A stretch of 40,335 nt of DNA, from NCBI GenBank assembly GCA_003427395.1, contig BFEA01000607.1:210781-251115 (forward strand). Reading direction: 5' to 3'. Position numbers and translations under genes: made by a program. The stretch comes from Chara braunii (Eukaryota > Streptophyta > Charophyceae > Charales > Characeae). Of the stretch, positions 1 to 11,615 are shown in pieces (position 1 is the first letter of the stretch; each line of letters starts with the position of its first letter). Below the pieces are notes generated by a model that searched no databases, had not been told where the DNA came from, and was given only the letters and a program-made list of their open reading frames with translations.

Positions 1-17
1 GCTACTTCCATGTGTTA

Positions 18-1543
18 TTTTTTTTTTTTTTTTAAACCACGCCCCTACCAGTGATAGTGGTGCTGATAAGAGCAGACACGACTAGCACCTGGGGAGAGGC
101 TCCATCTATCGGTGGGAAGCAGCACCTGCTGGAAAGCGGGTCCAACATCCCTTATACAAAATGAGCTTGAGCCATATCAGAAAACCATCAGAACACATGT
201 GGGAGGTTCCTGCCAGCATTGATTACCCTGAAGTCCAGGGGGTTGACTGAGCAGGATAGAGCAAGGGGGGAGGAATCTCTTTGCCCTGAACCCGGCGCCG
301 GATCTTACTACTACATGCTAATTCCTCCCTCCCCCTACCAGCCCCAGTCCCAACTGACAATCCCCCCCTTTTTTAAGCATTGCTTACTCTAGTATGAAAT
401 GAGCAGGAAATCTGAAAAAACAATATTTTAAACAGCTGCATTAGGATGCATACCAGTGGGTCTCAACCATTGAACTTGCAGGCGGTGGGAAGGGATCAGG
501 GAAATTTGAGAGAGGCCGTAACGGGATGGAGGGGTCAATCCTAGTCCAATCATGAAAGTGGAGGTGGTAGTCTCTTTCAAAATGTTCCTTAATCCTTTCT
601 TCCCCTCCCCCCCTCCCTCCCCCCCTTTCCACTGTAAATCCGCTATCCAACCCCCTTGTTCCCCTCCCAGCCAATCCTTACAGAAAGATTGTATTTGCGT
701 CTTGATTTCTGCTCTTGATTGCAAAAACGTTATTTTTTCTTTTATTTTTTCCCATTGCGCCATGAGATCTACATGGATCTGATGTTTGATTGTCTCTATA
801 ACAGTCGGGCCTTCAAGGCGGACTTCTTTCATATCCCTGGGGCACCTTTTCCGCCAGATCGCCCAGAGGACTGCTCTGCGTCCCACTGCAAACATATTTC
901 TCTCAAAAGTGGTTGTTTGTTCCGGCTGCCAGGTTTCACATAGGATTGATTGTCAGTTCCACGACCAAGGAGTTGTTGCACCTAAGAGGCGCCACACTCG
1001 ATCCCACCATCTCCATAACCAGACTGACCCAAGGCACTGTAGAAAGACGTGTTCGATTGTTTCTGGTCTCTGCCTGACTTGGTATGAGGCAGCACATAAT
1101 TTGCACCAGGGGAGGGTCAAGCCCTTCTGTTCTAGAGAAGTACGGTCAATCAACCAGTCATTTGTAGGCAGGCACCGGTGTTCTAATTGCCATTGCAAAA
1201 ATGCAATCTTGGCCGGTAATGATTTGCTGAGCCTAAACCATTTTATGGGTCGTAGAGTATTCCTTTCGAGGTTTAAATGTCTCATCCAACGCTCCCTTAC
1301 CACATCTTTTAGATTCACCCTTGGATGCAGTAGGCGGTAGGCTCCCTTAACTATCATTGAGTGGATCTGTTGTTTTCCTGTTTTGCCTCTGCCTAGCTGG
1401 GTGGTCCAGACCCAACTGGCCGGATCAAAGGCTAGATGTGCAATCAAGGTGTCGGGTCTGTACGCCCACCATTGTTCTCCTTCCTTCAGCACCCTGATTC
1501 GAAAAGATATCCTCTTCTTTGAACCACCCTGTCTCTTCCGGGT
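18..1543 (-). mobile_element. LINE-1: 3' part of a minus-strand non-LTR retrotransposon
   Basis: A T run at 18-33 is the A tail read on the plus strand, so the element points left. Going into the element there is about 400 bp of 3' UTR, then the C-terminal part of ORF2 (428-1543). Within the UTR, 206-252 matches 7011-7057 of LINE-3 at 44 of 47 positions, so the two copies are one family. A hairpin motif lies at 127-147. Nothing upstream of the zinc-binding region can be followed past 1543, so the copy is 5' truncated or cut by the foldback element that begins near 1660. Confidence 0.8.
428..1543 (-). pseudogene. LINE ORF2 C-terminus with zf-RVT-like zinc-binding domain
   Basis: The frame runs from 1543 down to 953, then shifts and continues from about 895 to 428. 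The first part holds a pattern typical of the RT-associated zinc-binding domain of plant LINEs: PAKIAFLQWQLEHRCLPTN, then PWCKLCAA, then ETIEHVFLQC with a W-rich tail (WLWRWW). This region normally follows the reverse transcriptase in ORF2 and is thought to bind nucleic acid. The second part carries the motif LWAIWRKR, which also appears in LINE-5 as LWTIWKRR near 33,580, so it is a real C-terminal segment of the family. An upstream in-frame stop at 1544-1546 and the frameshift near 900 make it a pseudogene. Family match is by eye. Confidence 0.75.
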
Positions 1544-1659
1544 TCACATCCAGGTTGATCTGAGTTTTCTATTTTCAGAAAAAAAGAAGCCTGAAGAAGA
1601 GAACAAACAGAACCAAGTGGCTCACTAAACTGTCAAATAAATCTCTGACGTGCTCTTGC

Positions 1660-2115
1660 TAGGGGCTTAGGGGCTGATCCGACTTCTTTTATTTTCCGGG
1701 AGAACCAAAAAGAACCGGTTTGGGCGGGTCTGCCCCTTGAGGAATGGAAAAGTGATTTCGGATCCCACTTGGCCGACACTAGCGGGACTTTTACGATTTT
1801 GGCGGCGGCCCAAGGGGAAAGGAACGTGCTGTCAAACAGACAAGAGGACCATGTAGCCCACCGGATATTAAAAAATATATATATATATATATCGGCCTTC
1901 TTTTTAGCAGCAGGGACGACCATCCTCCTATTTTGGTTTTTGGTAGAACTACTGTAGCGTGAGTCACAGACAAACTACCACATACATATTTGTTTCCGCT
2001 CCCCTCCGAGACCTACGGGAAGACCTGAGAAAGCGCGAAGAAGTGGGATCCAGGAAAATGTCACTTCTCTCCAAAACGAAGAGAGGTGGGATCAGCCCCT
2101 TAGGCTTCTCCTTTC
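1660..2115. mobile_element. Foldback (MITE-like) element with diverged inverted ends
   Basis: The left end (about 1661-1770) and the reverse complement of the right end (about 2030-2112) share AAGGGGCTGATCC-like and GGATCCCACTT blocks in the same order, giving imperfect terminal inverted repeats of about 80-100 bp. The middle contains a short (AT)n tract near 1873-1892. No coding sequence is supported. It sits between LINE-1 and the start of LINE-2 homology at about 2120. No clear target-site duplication was seen. Confidence 0.5.
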
Positions 2116-2119
2116 TTCG

Positions 2120-2668
2120 TTTCCAAAAACATAAAACGGAAGGATGGTGGCTAGCAGAAGGCACCCCCCACCAACCTCTAGACTCATCCACCCCAATGTC
2201 ATGGACCACAGGCGATCAAGCACTCCAATACCTGGGTATTATGGTAAACGGAAATGGCATCTGGCAAGGTATGGGAGGGACATTAATTGCCAGAGCAATA
2301 ACCCGTCTTGCCACCTGCAACAATGTCCAGGCCTCCCTGCTAGGGAGAGCCCTGATCATCAACACAGCAGTATTCTCTACTCTATGTTACATGGCCTCCA
2401 TATGGTCCCCTCCCGATAATGACCTGAAGAAGTTGCAGGCTAGAGCCAAGTGTTACCTGTGGACTGGCGATCCCAACAGAACCACTTGCATAAACAAGGT
2501 GGCCTGACAAACTGTCATCCGGAAATCACACGAAGGCCGACTAGGTATAATTGACCCTAAATAGGACGCGATCGCCCTCCAAATAAAATGGATAATCAAA
2601 ACCCTAACCAAACAAGCCCTCCCATGGACCAAGATGGCGGTGGACAGCATCTCGGTAACCAGAGCGTG
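2120..2668 (+). pseudogene. LINE-2 ORF2 fragment: post-RT (thumb/connection) region
   Basis: One reading frame holds the signature of the segment just after the RT active site in plant LINEs: GWWLAEG, LQYLGIMV, then LLGRALIINTAVFSTL, then GRLGIIDP and LQIKWIIKTL. The same landmarks occur in LINE-4 (LGIHISFG, LLGRAMVINTF) and LINE-5 (GWWLSYDG, LRYLGI). In-frame stops at 2505-2507 and near 2560 show decay. Homology fades near 2660. The next expected part of ORF2 appears only after 4885, so this fragment and 4930-6256 may be halves of one interrupted copy. Confidence 0.75.
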
Positions 2669-4171
2669 AATGCACGGAGCGCTCCCGCCGACAAGGCTCG
2701 ACGGGCATCCATTCCATGTCCTTGGTTCTCTCGAGGTCGTCTCAGTAAGGTGGCGTTCAGCGGCGGTCATGGCGGCAATGCTCTTGTGAGCATCGTGTTC
2801 ACTAACACTGGAGTGCCTTTGCGCGACAAAACGTGCGGCAACAGGCGGTACATGTGCAGGTGAGTTGTTACAGTCCAGTGCCCAATGGCTTCGGAAGGGT
2901 ATCTTCAACAGCCGGTGGCTGTATGGCTATCCACGCTGGTAGAGGGCAGACAACGGCTCCAGGATCGGGTGTCTCTTCTCTCTTCATCTTCTATGCATCC
3001 ACCGGAGGTTGTTGGGGGAGTGATCTCGGTGGCGAGATGGGTGGAGACAGTGATGCAGCAGATACTGGAGATTATCTAGGTGATGGAGGCGGGGTCGATG
3101 CCTGAGTTGGATGAATTTGTTGACTGGCGTTATGCTGATGCTCTTCTAAGCGAGTGGTACACAATCCTCGATGAAGGGGGTGAACAGGGTGCTGACATGG
3201 CCACACGCTCAGGGGGGGAGCGGCCAATAACCATGTTGGTGGTGGTTTTGTCACCAGCATCGACTTCAACAATGCTCTCAACATCTACCACACTATCATC
3301 AACTACATTGAGTTCCACATCTTTATCAACGACAGTCGCCCCATCGGTCGTCACAATGCTTTCACATGACAGGAGGCATCCTTTCGTATCACCACCGATA
3401 TTGTCGCCAGCACCTTCATCAATTGCGATTGTTGACCCGACGCTTGCTAGGGAGGCTTCTCACGATTTGGGGTGTCTTTCTCCAGGGGCATCACCGACGA
3501 CAATGACTTCATCACACTTGATTAGCGGGGTCGCGGGAGAGCATTGGATGGGCTCATTAATAGTTCAGTTCTCAACATCCCCTTCCTGTCACTTTCCCCC
3601 CTTTTCAACTCGCTACCCGTGAAGCTCAGAGAACGGACTTTCCTTCACGATGTCTGCTCTCTCACCTTCCTCTTGTATTAACAGTTGAGCAGGCCTCCAT
3701 ATCGATGCAACGGTCTGCTATTCTTGCCTTTGCAGCTCAACCTTTCGCATGTGTCGGTGTGGGTTAGTGGGATGGGAAGCGGAAGGCTCTCCCCTACCCC
3801 ACCTTCCTTTTGTGGTTCTCGATTATGTTGCTATGGCTGACAGAAGGAGGGGGGCTGGAGGGGTGTTTGGCGAGGAAGCTCATCCATCGAAGGCTCCCTT
3901 CATTTTGATTATGTTTGTCAATGATTGGTATTCGGATTAAGTTTGATTGGTGTCCAACTGTTTTGGACCGAAGCGGCACTTGGTTACTTGTGCTTCCTTT
4001 GTGCCCCCCCCCCAATATCATCTTTCCTCCGTCTTATCTCATCGGGTGGTGGCCCCCCGACATCCACTTTCCACATGATTTCCACATGATCCGCGTTCCC
4101 CACTGTGGGGGTGGATGGGGAGTATAGTCATATGTTCATTTATGCCACACCCCCAGGTGATCTCGTGTGCT
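2669..4171. other. Unassigned sequence inside the split LINE
   Basis: No gene is recognised here. A 180-residue open frame at 3080-3622 (+) starts with an acidic stretch, then becomes Ser/Thr-rich because the DNA between 3255 and 3345 is a degenerate TCA/ACA repeat. I see no domain in it. Small C and G homopolymer runs occur near 4006-4012. The stretch probably belongs to the element whose A tail ends at 4884. Confidence 0.3.
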
Positions 4172-4400
4172 CTCCTATGCCATGCATCGTTTCCATCTCA
4201 GATACATGTGCCCTCCTTTCTGGCTTGTTTTGTGCTTAGTTCTGTCACTGTAAGGTGCTATGTGTACTACTCCATCTTGGTCATCATCTCTCCTACTATG
4301 TCATGGATCATTTCCATCTCAGGTAGATGTGCCTTCCTTGTGCTTAGTTCTGTCGCCGTAAGGTGCCATGTGTACTGATTTATTTTGGTCATCATCATTT
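4172..4400 (+). repeat. Tandem repeat, 121-bp unit, about two copies
   Basis: The block beginning TTTCCATCTCAG recurs at 4190 and 4311. Both copies continue through TTAGTTCTGTC and GTAAGGTG to GTGTACT. Shorter echoes of GGTCATCATCA follow at about 4388 and 4421. Confidence 0.7.
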
Positions 4401-4594
4401 AGGGTTTCACTAGGTTTTTGGTCATCATCACTTAGGATTCGACTACTCTGTCGCCTGTTGGTCCTGTCCATTCAGGTTTTGACCAGGTCCAAGGCCGTAC
4501 TCGATATTTGTTGCCCTGCACCTCTTTCCCCCAATCCTCTGGCTTTAAAGGATTCAATCTTAGGTGGGTGATTGTAGTAGGGCAGTGTTTGTTT

Positions 4595-4888
<294 letters not shown>

Positions 4889-4929
4889 CCGGTAGCGTCC
4901 CCACCGAACATGAGTGGCCTGTTCTAGAT

Positions 4930-6256
4930 CATGGCAAAGGAATGGACAATCAAATCCGGAAGACCTGCTAGGAGAACCAACCCCGTGACCCCCAATCAGC
5001 CCCCCACTACGCCCATTCTCTACTGGTCACCGATCCTGAAGGTCTAGTGCCGCCTGATGACAGAAAAGAAAGGGTCCCCGAGCAACAAAGAGGAAGTCTT
5101 AAGACAGTCCTTGTTCTGCGATCCCTCGATTAAAGACACAGAGGGCAGACCATGGACTCTTCGAGCCAAAGACCACATATGGTTGTCTTGAGTGGAGAGA
5201 GGAGTATGACAAGTCAAACATCTATGATCTGAGGACCGACAATAATGGTTAACCGAACAGGACCTCCGCACATCCCTAAAAGGATGCCACCTACTGAACA
5301 CCAACCTGTCAGAAATCCTTCAAAGCGTTCCTCCCCCATGGATGACCCTCCTTAAAGAACCACACACGTGGAAACCTCGAGACTGGGGACTGCTCACCAC
5401 AAAGACCCCACCAACAAGAGCCTACCACTTTGTGACCAAACCGGACCCGACTAACTACCAGGCCAAGTTCATATCCTACCCCATCATCAAACACAGCATA
5501 TACGAACTAGAGGTCCTAAACAGAACACCACAGAACGAACAAATGGAAACCTACCTTCTCAGGAAGGTTAGAGTCTCTCACAGGAAACCCTGGATCATCT
5601 TCCAACCGGAACTCGGCATTAAGGAGCTGGAATTCGACCCAAAAGAATGGATGTGGGACTTGGGCGCCACCGGAAAGTCGAGGACGATAACAGAATACGA
5701 CGTAAAGTTCGGGTATAACCTTTGACTATAAACCAATGACCCAAATCCAAGGCTAACAGCGAAATTGAGACGCATACTGAACCTAGATGACACGATCCCC
5801 ATCAGCATTCCGTGGACCAAATACCTTCTCATCAGACCAATCAGAATCTGCAGCTTGCAATGGCTATTATCACATGCAGCCCGTCTCGTCAACCAATGGC
5901 TACATAATAGAAGGAAACATTCCGACCCTGTTAGCTCGGAATGCTGCTCAATGTGCAGCAACAACTTTCCTGAAGACATTCCCCCTCTTTCTATCATAAT
6001 CCTAACAAACATCCTCAACAACATCACAGGCAACAGGGAAGTATGGTTCAACCTGCTCAAGAAGCTGGCACTGTGGGTGATACGCAGATGCACTCAGACA
6101 ATCGAGGGTGCAAAGGTGGCTAGGGAAGAAATGTGGTCAGTACTCCTAAGCATGGCAGAGACGAAAATCAGAAGCAGATGGCGGACAATAGTCAACTTTA
6201 TAAGATACAAACCAGAAGGACAAGCAATCAAGAAACAAACTTTTATGAGGAACTAA
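4930..6256 (+). pseudogene. LINE-2 ORF2 C-terminal part with zinc-binding region
   Basis: A single reading frame stays readable from about 5047 to 6256 but is broken by several stops (for example 5723-5725). Several of these are TGA or TAA where the family would have Trp, Arg or Gln. Landmarks in order: LRQSLFCDPSIKD (the usual LFxNPxI block of plant LINEs), FDPKEWMWDLG (matching FDPASWVWTTQLG in LINE-1), SLQWLLSHAARLVNQW, and a Cys pair CSMC near residue 60 of the last segment. This is the region downstream of RT through the zinc-binding domain. It follows directly after the A tail at 4884. Confidence 0.7.
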
Positions 6257-6746
6257 CTGCTAAAGGGCAAGGTGGCGACGATAGTTGATAACAAGTTGAG
6301 GTGGAAAAATTGGCACCAGGCATAATCATGAAGTCTATAAGGTCGCCTGCCAGATGCCCTGCCAGAAGGCCAAGAAGACCCCGAAGGAGGATCAGCAACA
6401 AGGCAAACCAGACTCACAATGAAGGACAAGGATAAGCTATAGAACATTGAGCGGTCTCCCTCCACTCTTCTCTCATTCCACGGATTCATCCGATAGGCTC
6501 TGAATAGAAGCCTGAGAGGAACAAGTGGTCAGGGTAAGCTGATAGTCAATCCTCCTTAGAAAGAGTAATCAATGTTGGTCAGGGTTCCTTCGGTCAAACG
6601 GAAGGAAGCGTTGAGTGGGTAAAACTATGTATTATTTTGACTTGTCGGGGGAATAGGAACCGGACTGACGCTTCCCATAATGGATATGGAGACAGGGTCA
6701 TAAGGACCTGTTAAAAGGAAAAAAAAAAAAAAAAAAAAAAAAAAAA
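6257..6746 (+). mobile_element. LINE-2 3' UTR and A tail
   Basis: After the ORF2 stop, about 460 bp of untranslated sequence leads to an A run at 6719-6746. The segment 6628-6666 matches LINE-5 3' UTR (about 34,845-34,883) at 35 of 39 positions, so LINE-2 and LINE-5 share a 3' end family. The tail faces the T run of LINE-3 108 bp away, a tail-to-tail arrangement. Confidence 0.75.
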
Positions 6747-6853
6747 CAGAGCTCAAACTTTTCCACTTAGGATTTGTCACACACAGATGTGAAAAAGTTT
6801 TTCCCCCCAAATCACATTCATTTTTAAGAAAGGTGACAGAGCGGACGACCGTT

Positions 6854-6885
<32 letters not shown>

Positions 6886-6886
<1 letters not shown>

Positions 6887-7640
6887 AAAACCCCCACTAG
6901 TGTTAGTGATACGAGCAGACACCACTAACACCCTGGGAGGGGCTCCCGTTGGAAAGCAGACCCAGTGTCCCTTGTACAAATTGGACTACATCATAACACA
7001 ATAGGGGGATGTTCCTGCCAGCATTAATTACCCTGAAATCCAGGGGATTGACTGAGCGGGATGTTGTGGGGAAGGGGGGAACCTCTTCACCCTACTCTGG
7101 TGCCAGATACATCTCTACCCACTAGTTCCACCCTTCTCTTGAGCCATATTGTGTCTTATTGAAACCATGCTAGCTGGAAACCGGGTCCAGTGTCCCATTG
7201 CTTTCCTGGATGCCAGGTAGAGGGGACGGACGGAGCTACTAGGGGGCACCAGTGGAATCCCCTTCCATCCCCTTGCCTACCCCAGGATTATTTCTTGAAA
7301 TTAGCTGTCTACTGGGGGGTAGTACGAAACCATTGTTGGGGTGTCCCGTTTTACGCTCAGAGTACTTAAACTGCCCGCAACCAACAAGAAAGCCCCAGAG
7401 GGTTCCGCGGTTCTGTATGTACGAATATAGATTTTGTACATGTGTGTGTAATTAGGTGTTTGTGAGTGTATAGGAGAATTTAGGAGAGGAGATTTTATCA
7501 ATCAAGACAGAATCTTTGCCAAGGAAAGGGCATGCGGTGGGAATGGGTCTGGAAAATCTGAGGGGGGGCGCATTGGGAACGAGGGTTCTATGTTAGTCCA
7601 GTCTTTGAAAATTAGACGGTAATCTCTCATCTCTTCCACA
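6886..7640 (-). other. LINE-3 3' UTR
   Basis: Non-coding end of LINE-3. It contains the 47-bp block shared with LINE-1 (7011-7057) and two traces of the recurring hairpin: a degraded one near 6948-6968 and a better one at 7173-7191 (CTGGA stem, 7-nt loop AACCGGG, TCCAG). I see no gene in it. The 67-residue open frame at 7252-7455 has no features. Confidence 0.6.
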
Positions 7641-8270
7641 TCTCGCTGTTCCTCTTCCCCGTCCCCACTCCATATCAGTTTTGTGATTCATCCTTCTCTC
7701 TCCCCTCCTACCCAATCTGTACAAAATGTTGTAATTTGTCTCCTAACATCTCCAGTTTGCCTAAGAAGGTTTAAATGTGCATTTGTGTCTAACCATCTTT
7801 GTGTGAGTTCAGACTGCACCTGCTGCTGAATCCGTTATGTGATCTCTGACCCTTCTACTCTCACCGTTTTCATGGCTAGGGTACATCTCTGCCACCACAG
7901 AGCCCATATCGTCGCTCTCCTTCCAAGTATGTCTGTACACATTCTCTACGAAGGATGTAGCTTCCCCAACGAGTGGTCAGTGACTAGCCAATATGGCCTG
8001 CCAGGACCAGGGCCAGGGTCCCCAACGAGTGGTCAGTGACGAAGGATGTAATTTTCCTCCATATGCGGTCCCACCATCTCCATATGAATTGGGCGATCGG
8101 GCATTGCATGAAAATATGTTCAATAGTCTCTGCCTTCTTATAGAAAGGAAAGAGACTCTGGCACCGCTGGCACCAAGGAAGCAGTGTCGGTGCGAATACC
8201 CTTACAAGGGTATCCGCCCTGGTTTTTGCAAGCGACAGAAAATAACTTTGGTTTGAAGATTAAGTATCTC
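7641..8270 (-). pseudogene. LINE-3 ORF2 C-terminus with zinc-binding region
   Basis: Translation of the minus strand gives PWCQRCQS, then AETIEHIFMQC and FIWRWWDRIWR. This is clearly parallel to PWCKLCAA, ETIEHVFLQC and WLWRWWDRVWR of LINE-1. Further on, FCTDWVGGE matches FCKDWLGGE of LINE-1. Frameshifts and stops are frequent. A 56-bp tandem duplication (units containing 7964-7984 and 8020-8040) disrupts the frame just after the Trp-rich motif. Confidence 0.7.
7928..8050 (+). repeat. 56-bp tandem duplication inside LINE-3
   Basis: The 21-mer CCCCAACGAGTGGTCAGTGAC minus its last base occurs at 7964-7983 and again at 8020-8039, and GAAGGATGTA flanks both. It is a local duplication in a dead coding region. 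Confidence 0.75.
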
Positions 8271-8569
8271 GTGCGAGGCGCGACTGTGTCTGAGGTTTAT
8301 GTTGGCACGATGGTTGACTAGAGTAGAGAGTGTGTGGGCGCGCAGGCATGAGGCGCGCGTGATTTTTATTTGTTGATGACTGAAGAACTGACATAGTCGC
8401 CGGCCAAATTTTTATTTTTTGATTAGACTAGGATTAAGAAGATTATGTTTCGTTAACTGATTGCGCTTGCCTTTGACTTGGGCATACGTGCGGAGGGCAA
8501 CATCAACAACACCGTGATTTTGTAGGCATTCGGTAAATCTGCGCGTTGCACAATATCTGTTTATTCCGG

Positions 8570-8724
8570 ATTGTGAGTAGGGGAGTAAGGTGGGTCTCTT
8601 GAATACATATTAGATCTGGTCATAATATTCCTCCTACACCCTTTAATTGTTCTATAATTGATCTTCTTTTCAGTGTATCTGTTGTGGCTAGACCATCAAC
8701 ATTAAGTAACCTTAGGTCTAGATC
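8570..8724 (-). pseudogene. LINE-3 ORF2 start: endonuclease (EEP/APE-like) remnant
   Basis: The minus strand reads LRLLNVDGL, then TLKRRSIIEQLKGV, then a frame with FKRPTLL. This order matches the N-terminus of LINE AP-type endonucleases, where a WNxxGL motif is followed by a KRxxI helix and a QETHL motif. LINE-5 shows the same order with ISWNINGM and QETHL. The first Trp is replaced and stops intervene, so no activity is expected. The rest of the endonuclease and the RT are not recognisable before 8270. Confidence 0.5.
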
Positions 8725-8964
8725 CGCTTTTTGTGTAGCTCGTTGCCAGGATGGATTCTTACCGTACTACGCTTGGATTGTTTTCATCCTACCTTTGCAG
8801 AATACTGTGGCTGGACTACAATCTCATTCATCCTCCTCCTTCCAAAACTGAGAAGGAGGTGAGCATATCACTTCGTAAAACCGCACAAAGGAAAGATGTA
8901 ACCTCTGCTACAGACATACTACATTAGCCTTTATCTTAAGTTGCTGCATTTTCAGCAAGGTCGT

Positions 8965-11430
8965 ATGCAAGTACCATTTAAGTCATGATTCCTTATTGTC
9001 CTCAAAATGCACAAAGGCGTCCCGTTTAGTCATTTTTGTCTGATCTCCTATTAATGTGAGAGTTGCTTGTGGTCCTGGGTCATAGTGCTTAGACAAAAAA
9101 TCATGCAGATCTTTTTTGAATGTCCTATCACCCGGGCTTAAGTATTCAACACGCGCGGTTCAACCTCTCATCGTCACTCCCCCATATTGATCTTGTCCAA
9201 TTGGAGAGAGACCAATTTCTCATTTCCTCCCTTTCTTCCGGACTGGAATCACTAAATTGTCTCTTGGGGAGGATAAACCCTCTACTTGTCCTTTTTCTAG
9301 TGCATGGCGCATCTTCTTTCTTTTTCCTGGATCCGCTCCTTCCTTTATCGTATGATTTGACGCCCTCATTCCGTCTTTTTTTGGCCCATTCTTTTGCTCG
9401 AGGGATGCTTGGTTTGAATTTTCATTCGTTTTTTCCTTTACTAAACCCTCTTCTTCCCTCACCTTATCCTTTTCTTGTTCTTCTGGAGAAGAGTCACATT
9501 GTTCATTCTCACTGATTTCCTCCACTATTACCTCTCTTCATTCATCATTTATTTTGTCCAAATCATTGTTGCTACCTTTCTCCTCTTCTCGAAAGAAAAC
9601 AATATCATTACCTGATGACTCATTGATTTGAGAATCTCCTTCTGTCGTTTCGTTTTCTATTCCTGAGGACCTGTTACCTGATGACTCATTGCTTTGATAA
9701 TCTTCTTGTGTCTTTTCCTTTTTTGTTCCTAAGGAACTATTCCCTTCTCTTGAATCCCCTTCCTTAGGGGTTGGGGGTTGAAACATTCATGTAATAATAC
9801 CCAAAATTCTTTGACTTACTAATGACCAACAAGCCCCCTCAGGTAGACCTTTCTCTAGTACCTGACGAAGACTAGGGCTCTTACTCAAAAGCTCATGAAG
9901 TTGGGCGTACAAAATTTCTCATAATTCCTCTGTACCTTTCCCGCAACGAGCCTTTAAAGTTTTAATTAACCATTTTGTTAATTGCTTAAGTTTATCCTCT
10001 TAAGGGAGGACCACATTGGTTAGCATAGTTGCTTCATCCATTTCAAAATTTTGTACTGGAGGTGGAGAGTCCACTTCCATTGGTACTGGCTTAAAGGCTC
10101 CAAGGAACGGGTTCGTAACTAGCTCTTTAGAGTCTTTGTGATCCTCGTCTGGGGCTCCCTCCTCCCCCTCTGTCTCCTCCATTCTCGGGATCATTTGTTC
10201 AATATTTTTCTTGTTTTCTATCCTTTTTTTTGGAATTGTCATTAGCAGCTCTTCGGGGTCCATGACTCTACTTGTAACTAATTTTCTTTTTCTTTTCCCT
10301 CTTTTCTCTCTTTCTTGACTCTCATTCCCTGATTGTCCTTGTGAATAGGTAATGAGAGTCCCTTTCTCTGTCCTTTCTTCATCCTCCTCACCCTCGTCCA
10401 ATTTAAATTTGAATCCTCTTCTTTATCCAGCAAAAAAAAAGAATCTTTCTTCTTTTGGTCCATATAATATGTGGGTTGTGGTCCAGGTGATACCATTTTT
10501 ATTTCTTTGCTTCCTTTGATCATCGGTCTCCACTGTTGTTGCCTTAAGATTCCTTTTCCTGAACTTTTCACCTCGTCTTGCGGATGTGTTCCTTTGCGCC
10601 CCATAGTGGAAGACTCTTGTAAGTCCGCAGTCTTCGAGATTGAAGGTGCTGTATTTTGCACATCCGCAGTCGTCGCGACTGAAGGTGTTGCATTTTGGCT
10701 GCCTAGGGATGATTTAGTCCTCTGACCCCCCCCCAGGACACCTCAGGTGGGACCCATGAATCAGAAGGCTTAGTGTCCCAATTTGTCAAACCCATCCTTG
10801 AGGAGATTCTCCTTTTCTTATATTTTGTACATAGCCCCACCCTTCATGACCTACGTCCACAGTTTGTCAAAGATTGGGTTTGAACGGATCCCGGATTAGT
10901 CTTCTTGTGGCACGATTTTTCTTTGTCGGGTTTTGTGGGTATTCTGGGTCCATGCTTTGATGACCATAAGCCCTGCATCTGAAACACCAGGGTCTCAACT
11001 TATGTGACATGTGAATACGATACTCCCTCCCTCCTACCCTGTAAGGGATGACATCGTCAATGTTAAATGGAGTGTTGGTTGGGTGATTAAGGGCGAGCAT
11101 TAGATAATCGTCTCTTTTAGCCGCATATGCAGGTAGAGGATCTATAAAATCCACAATGTCATACTTGGTCTCAAAGTCGTATATAAATGCTGCTTGTATT
11201 TCTATTGGAATATGTCTAAATTTTACCCAATAAAAGTTTTGCATCATCTGTTTCCGTTTTTCATTTGGATCTTGTTTTGGCGGTGACCAAAGGTAAATTC
11301 GGACTTCCGACCGTTCACATCTGAGCTTACGCCAATTGTCATCGTTTTCTTGTCCGATATGTGTAGATACAATACTGTGAAAATTGTAAAAGAAATTGGA
11401 AGAATGAGGAAGTCTTGGTACAGTGTTTTA
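8965..11430 (-). pseudogene. LINE-3 ORF1 with degraded zinc knuckle
   Basis: From about 11,430 the minus strand is open to 10,867 and reads DNWRKLRCERSEVRIYLW, VKFRHIPIEIQ and then a knuckle-like WCFRCRAYGHQSMD. C-x2-C-x4-H is present, but the last Cys of CCHC is missing (a Pro stands there). The first block looks like the DUF4283-type region of plant LINE ORF1, which binds RNA. Downstream (10,661-9,220) the frame is rich in E, K and S with peptide repeats: a 13-residue unit near 10,624-10,700 and a 22-residue unit near 9,610-9,690. A last conserved-looking stretch, IGDQTKMTKRDAFVHFED, lies near 9,060-8,980. Several stops and frame changes break it. Confidence 0.6.
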
Positions 11431-11615
11431 TAACTACCCTTATATATCGATAATCTCTTACATATCCACTTGATTTTCTCATTAGTAGACTTGTAGGCAG
11501 AGTCATCGTGAAATACCCAGTTATTCGCGTGCGCTAGATAGACTGCATCCCGTTCTTCCAATTTCTGAGACGGATATGTTTTAATCTGCGACTTCTTACC
11601 TGCCAAATCAATCAC

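Larger units (their letters stand above)
6855..11615 (-). mobile_element. LINE-3: long, internally deleted minus-strand LINE
   Basis: The T run at 6855-6885 is the A tail. Reading leftward from the 5' side, the element has ORF1 with a zinc-knuckle-like motif (about 11,430-9,000), the start of an endonuclease domain (about 8,724-8,570), then directly the zinc-binding C-terminus of ORF2 (about 8,270-7,990) and a 3' UTR shared with LINE-1 (7011-7057). The RT core motifs are not visible, so roughly the middle of ORF2 is missing. The 5' boundary near 11,615 is only approximate. Confidence 0.7.

Noticed and set aside
3080-3622. 180-residue Ser/Thr-rich open frame
   Set aside because: The Ser/Thr stretch follows from a degenerate TCA/ACA repeat. 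There is no domain, and the frame lies inside an inserted element.
9610-9690. Two CTGATGACTCATTG sites that resemble hammerhead cores
   Set aside because: A stem II could form, but GAAA does not follow and no stem III or cleavage triplet is present. They are part of the 66-bp coding repeat of ORF1.
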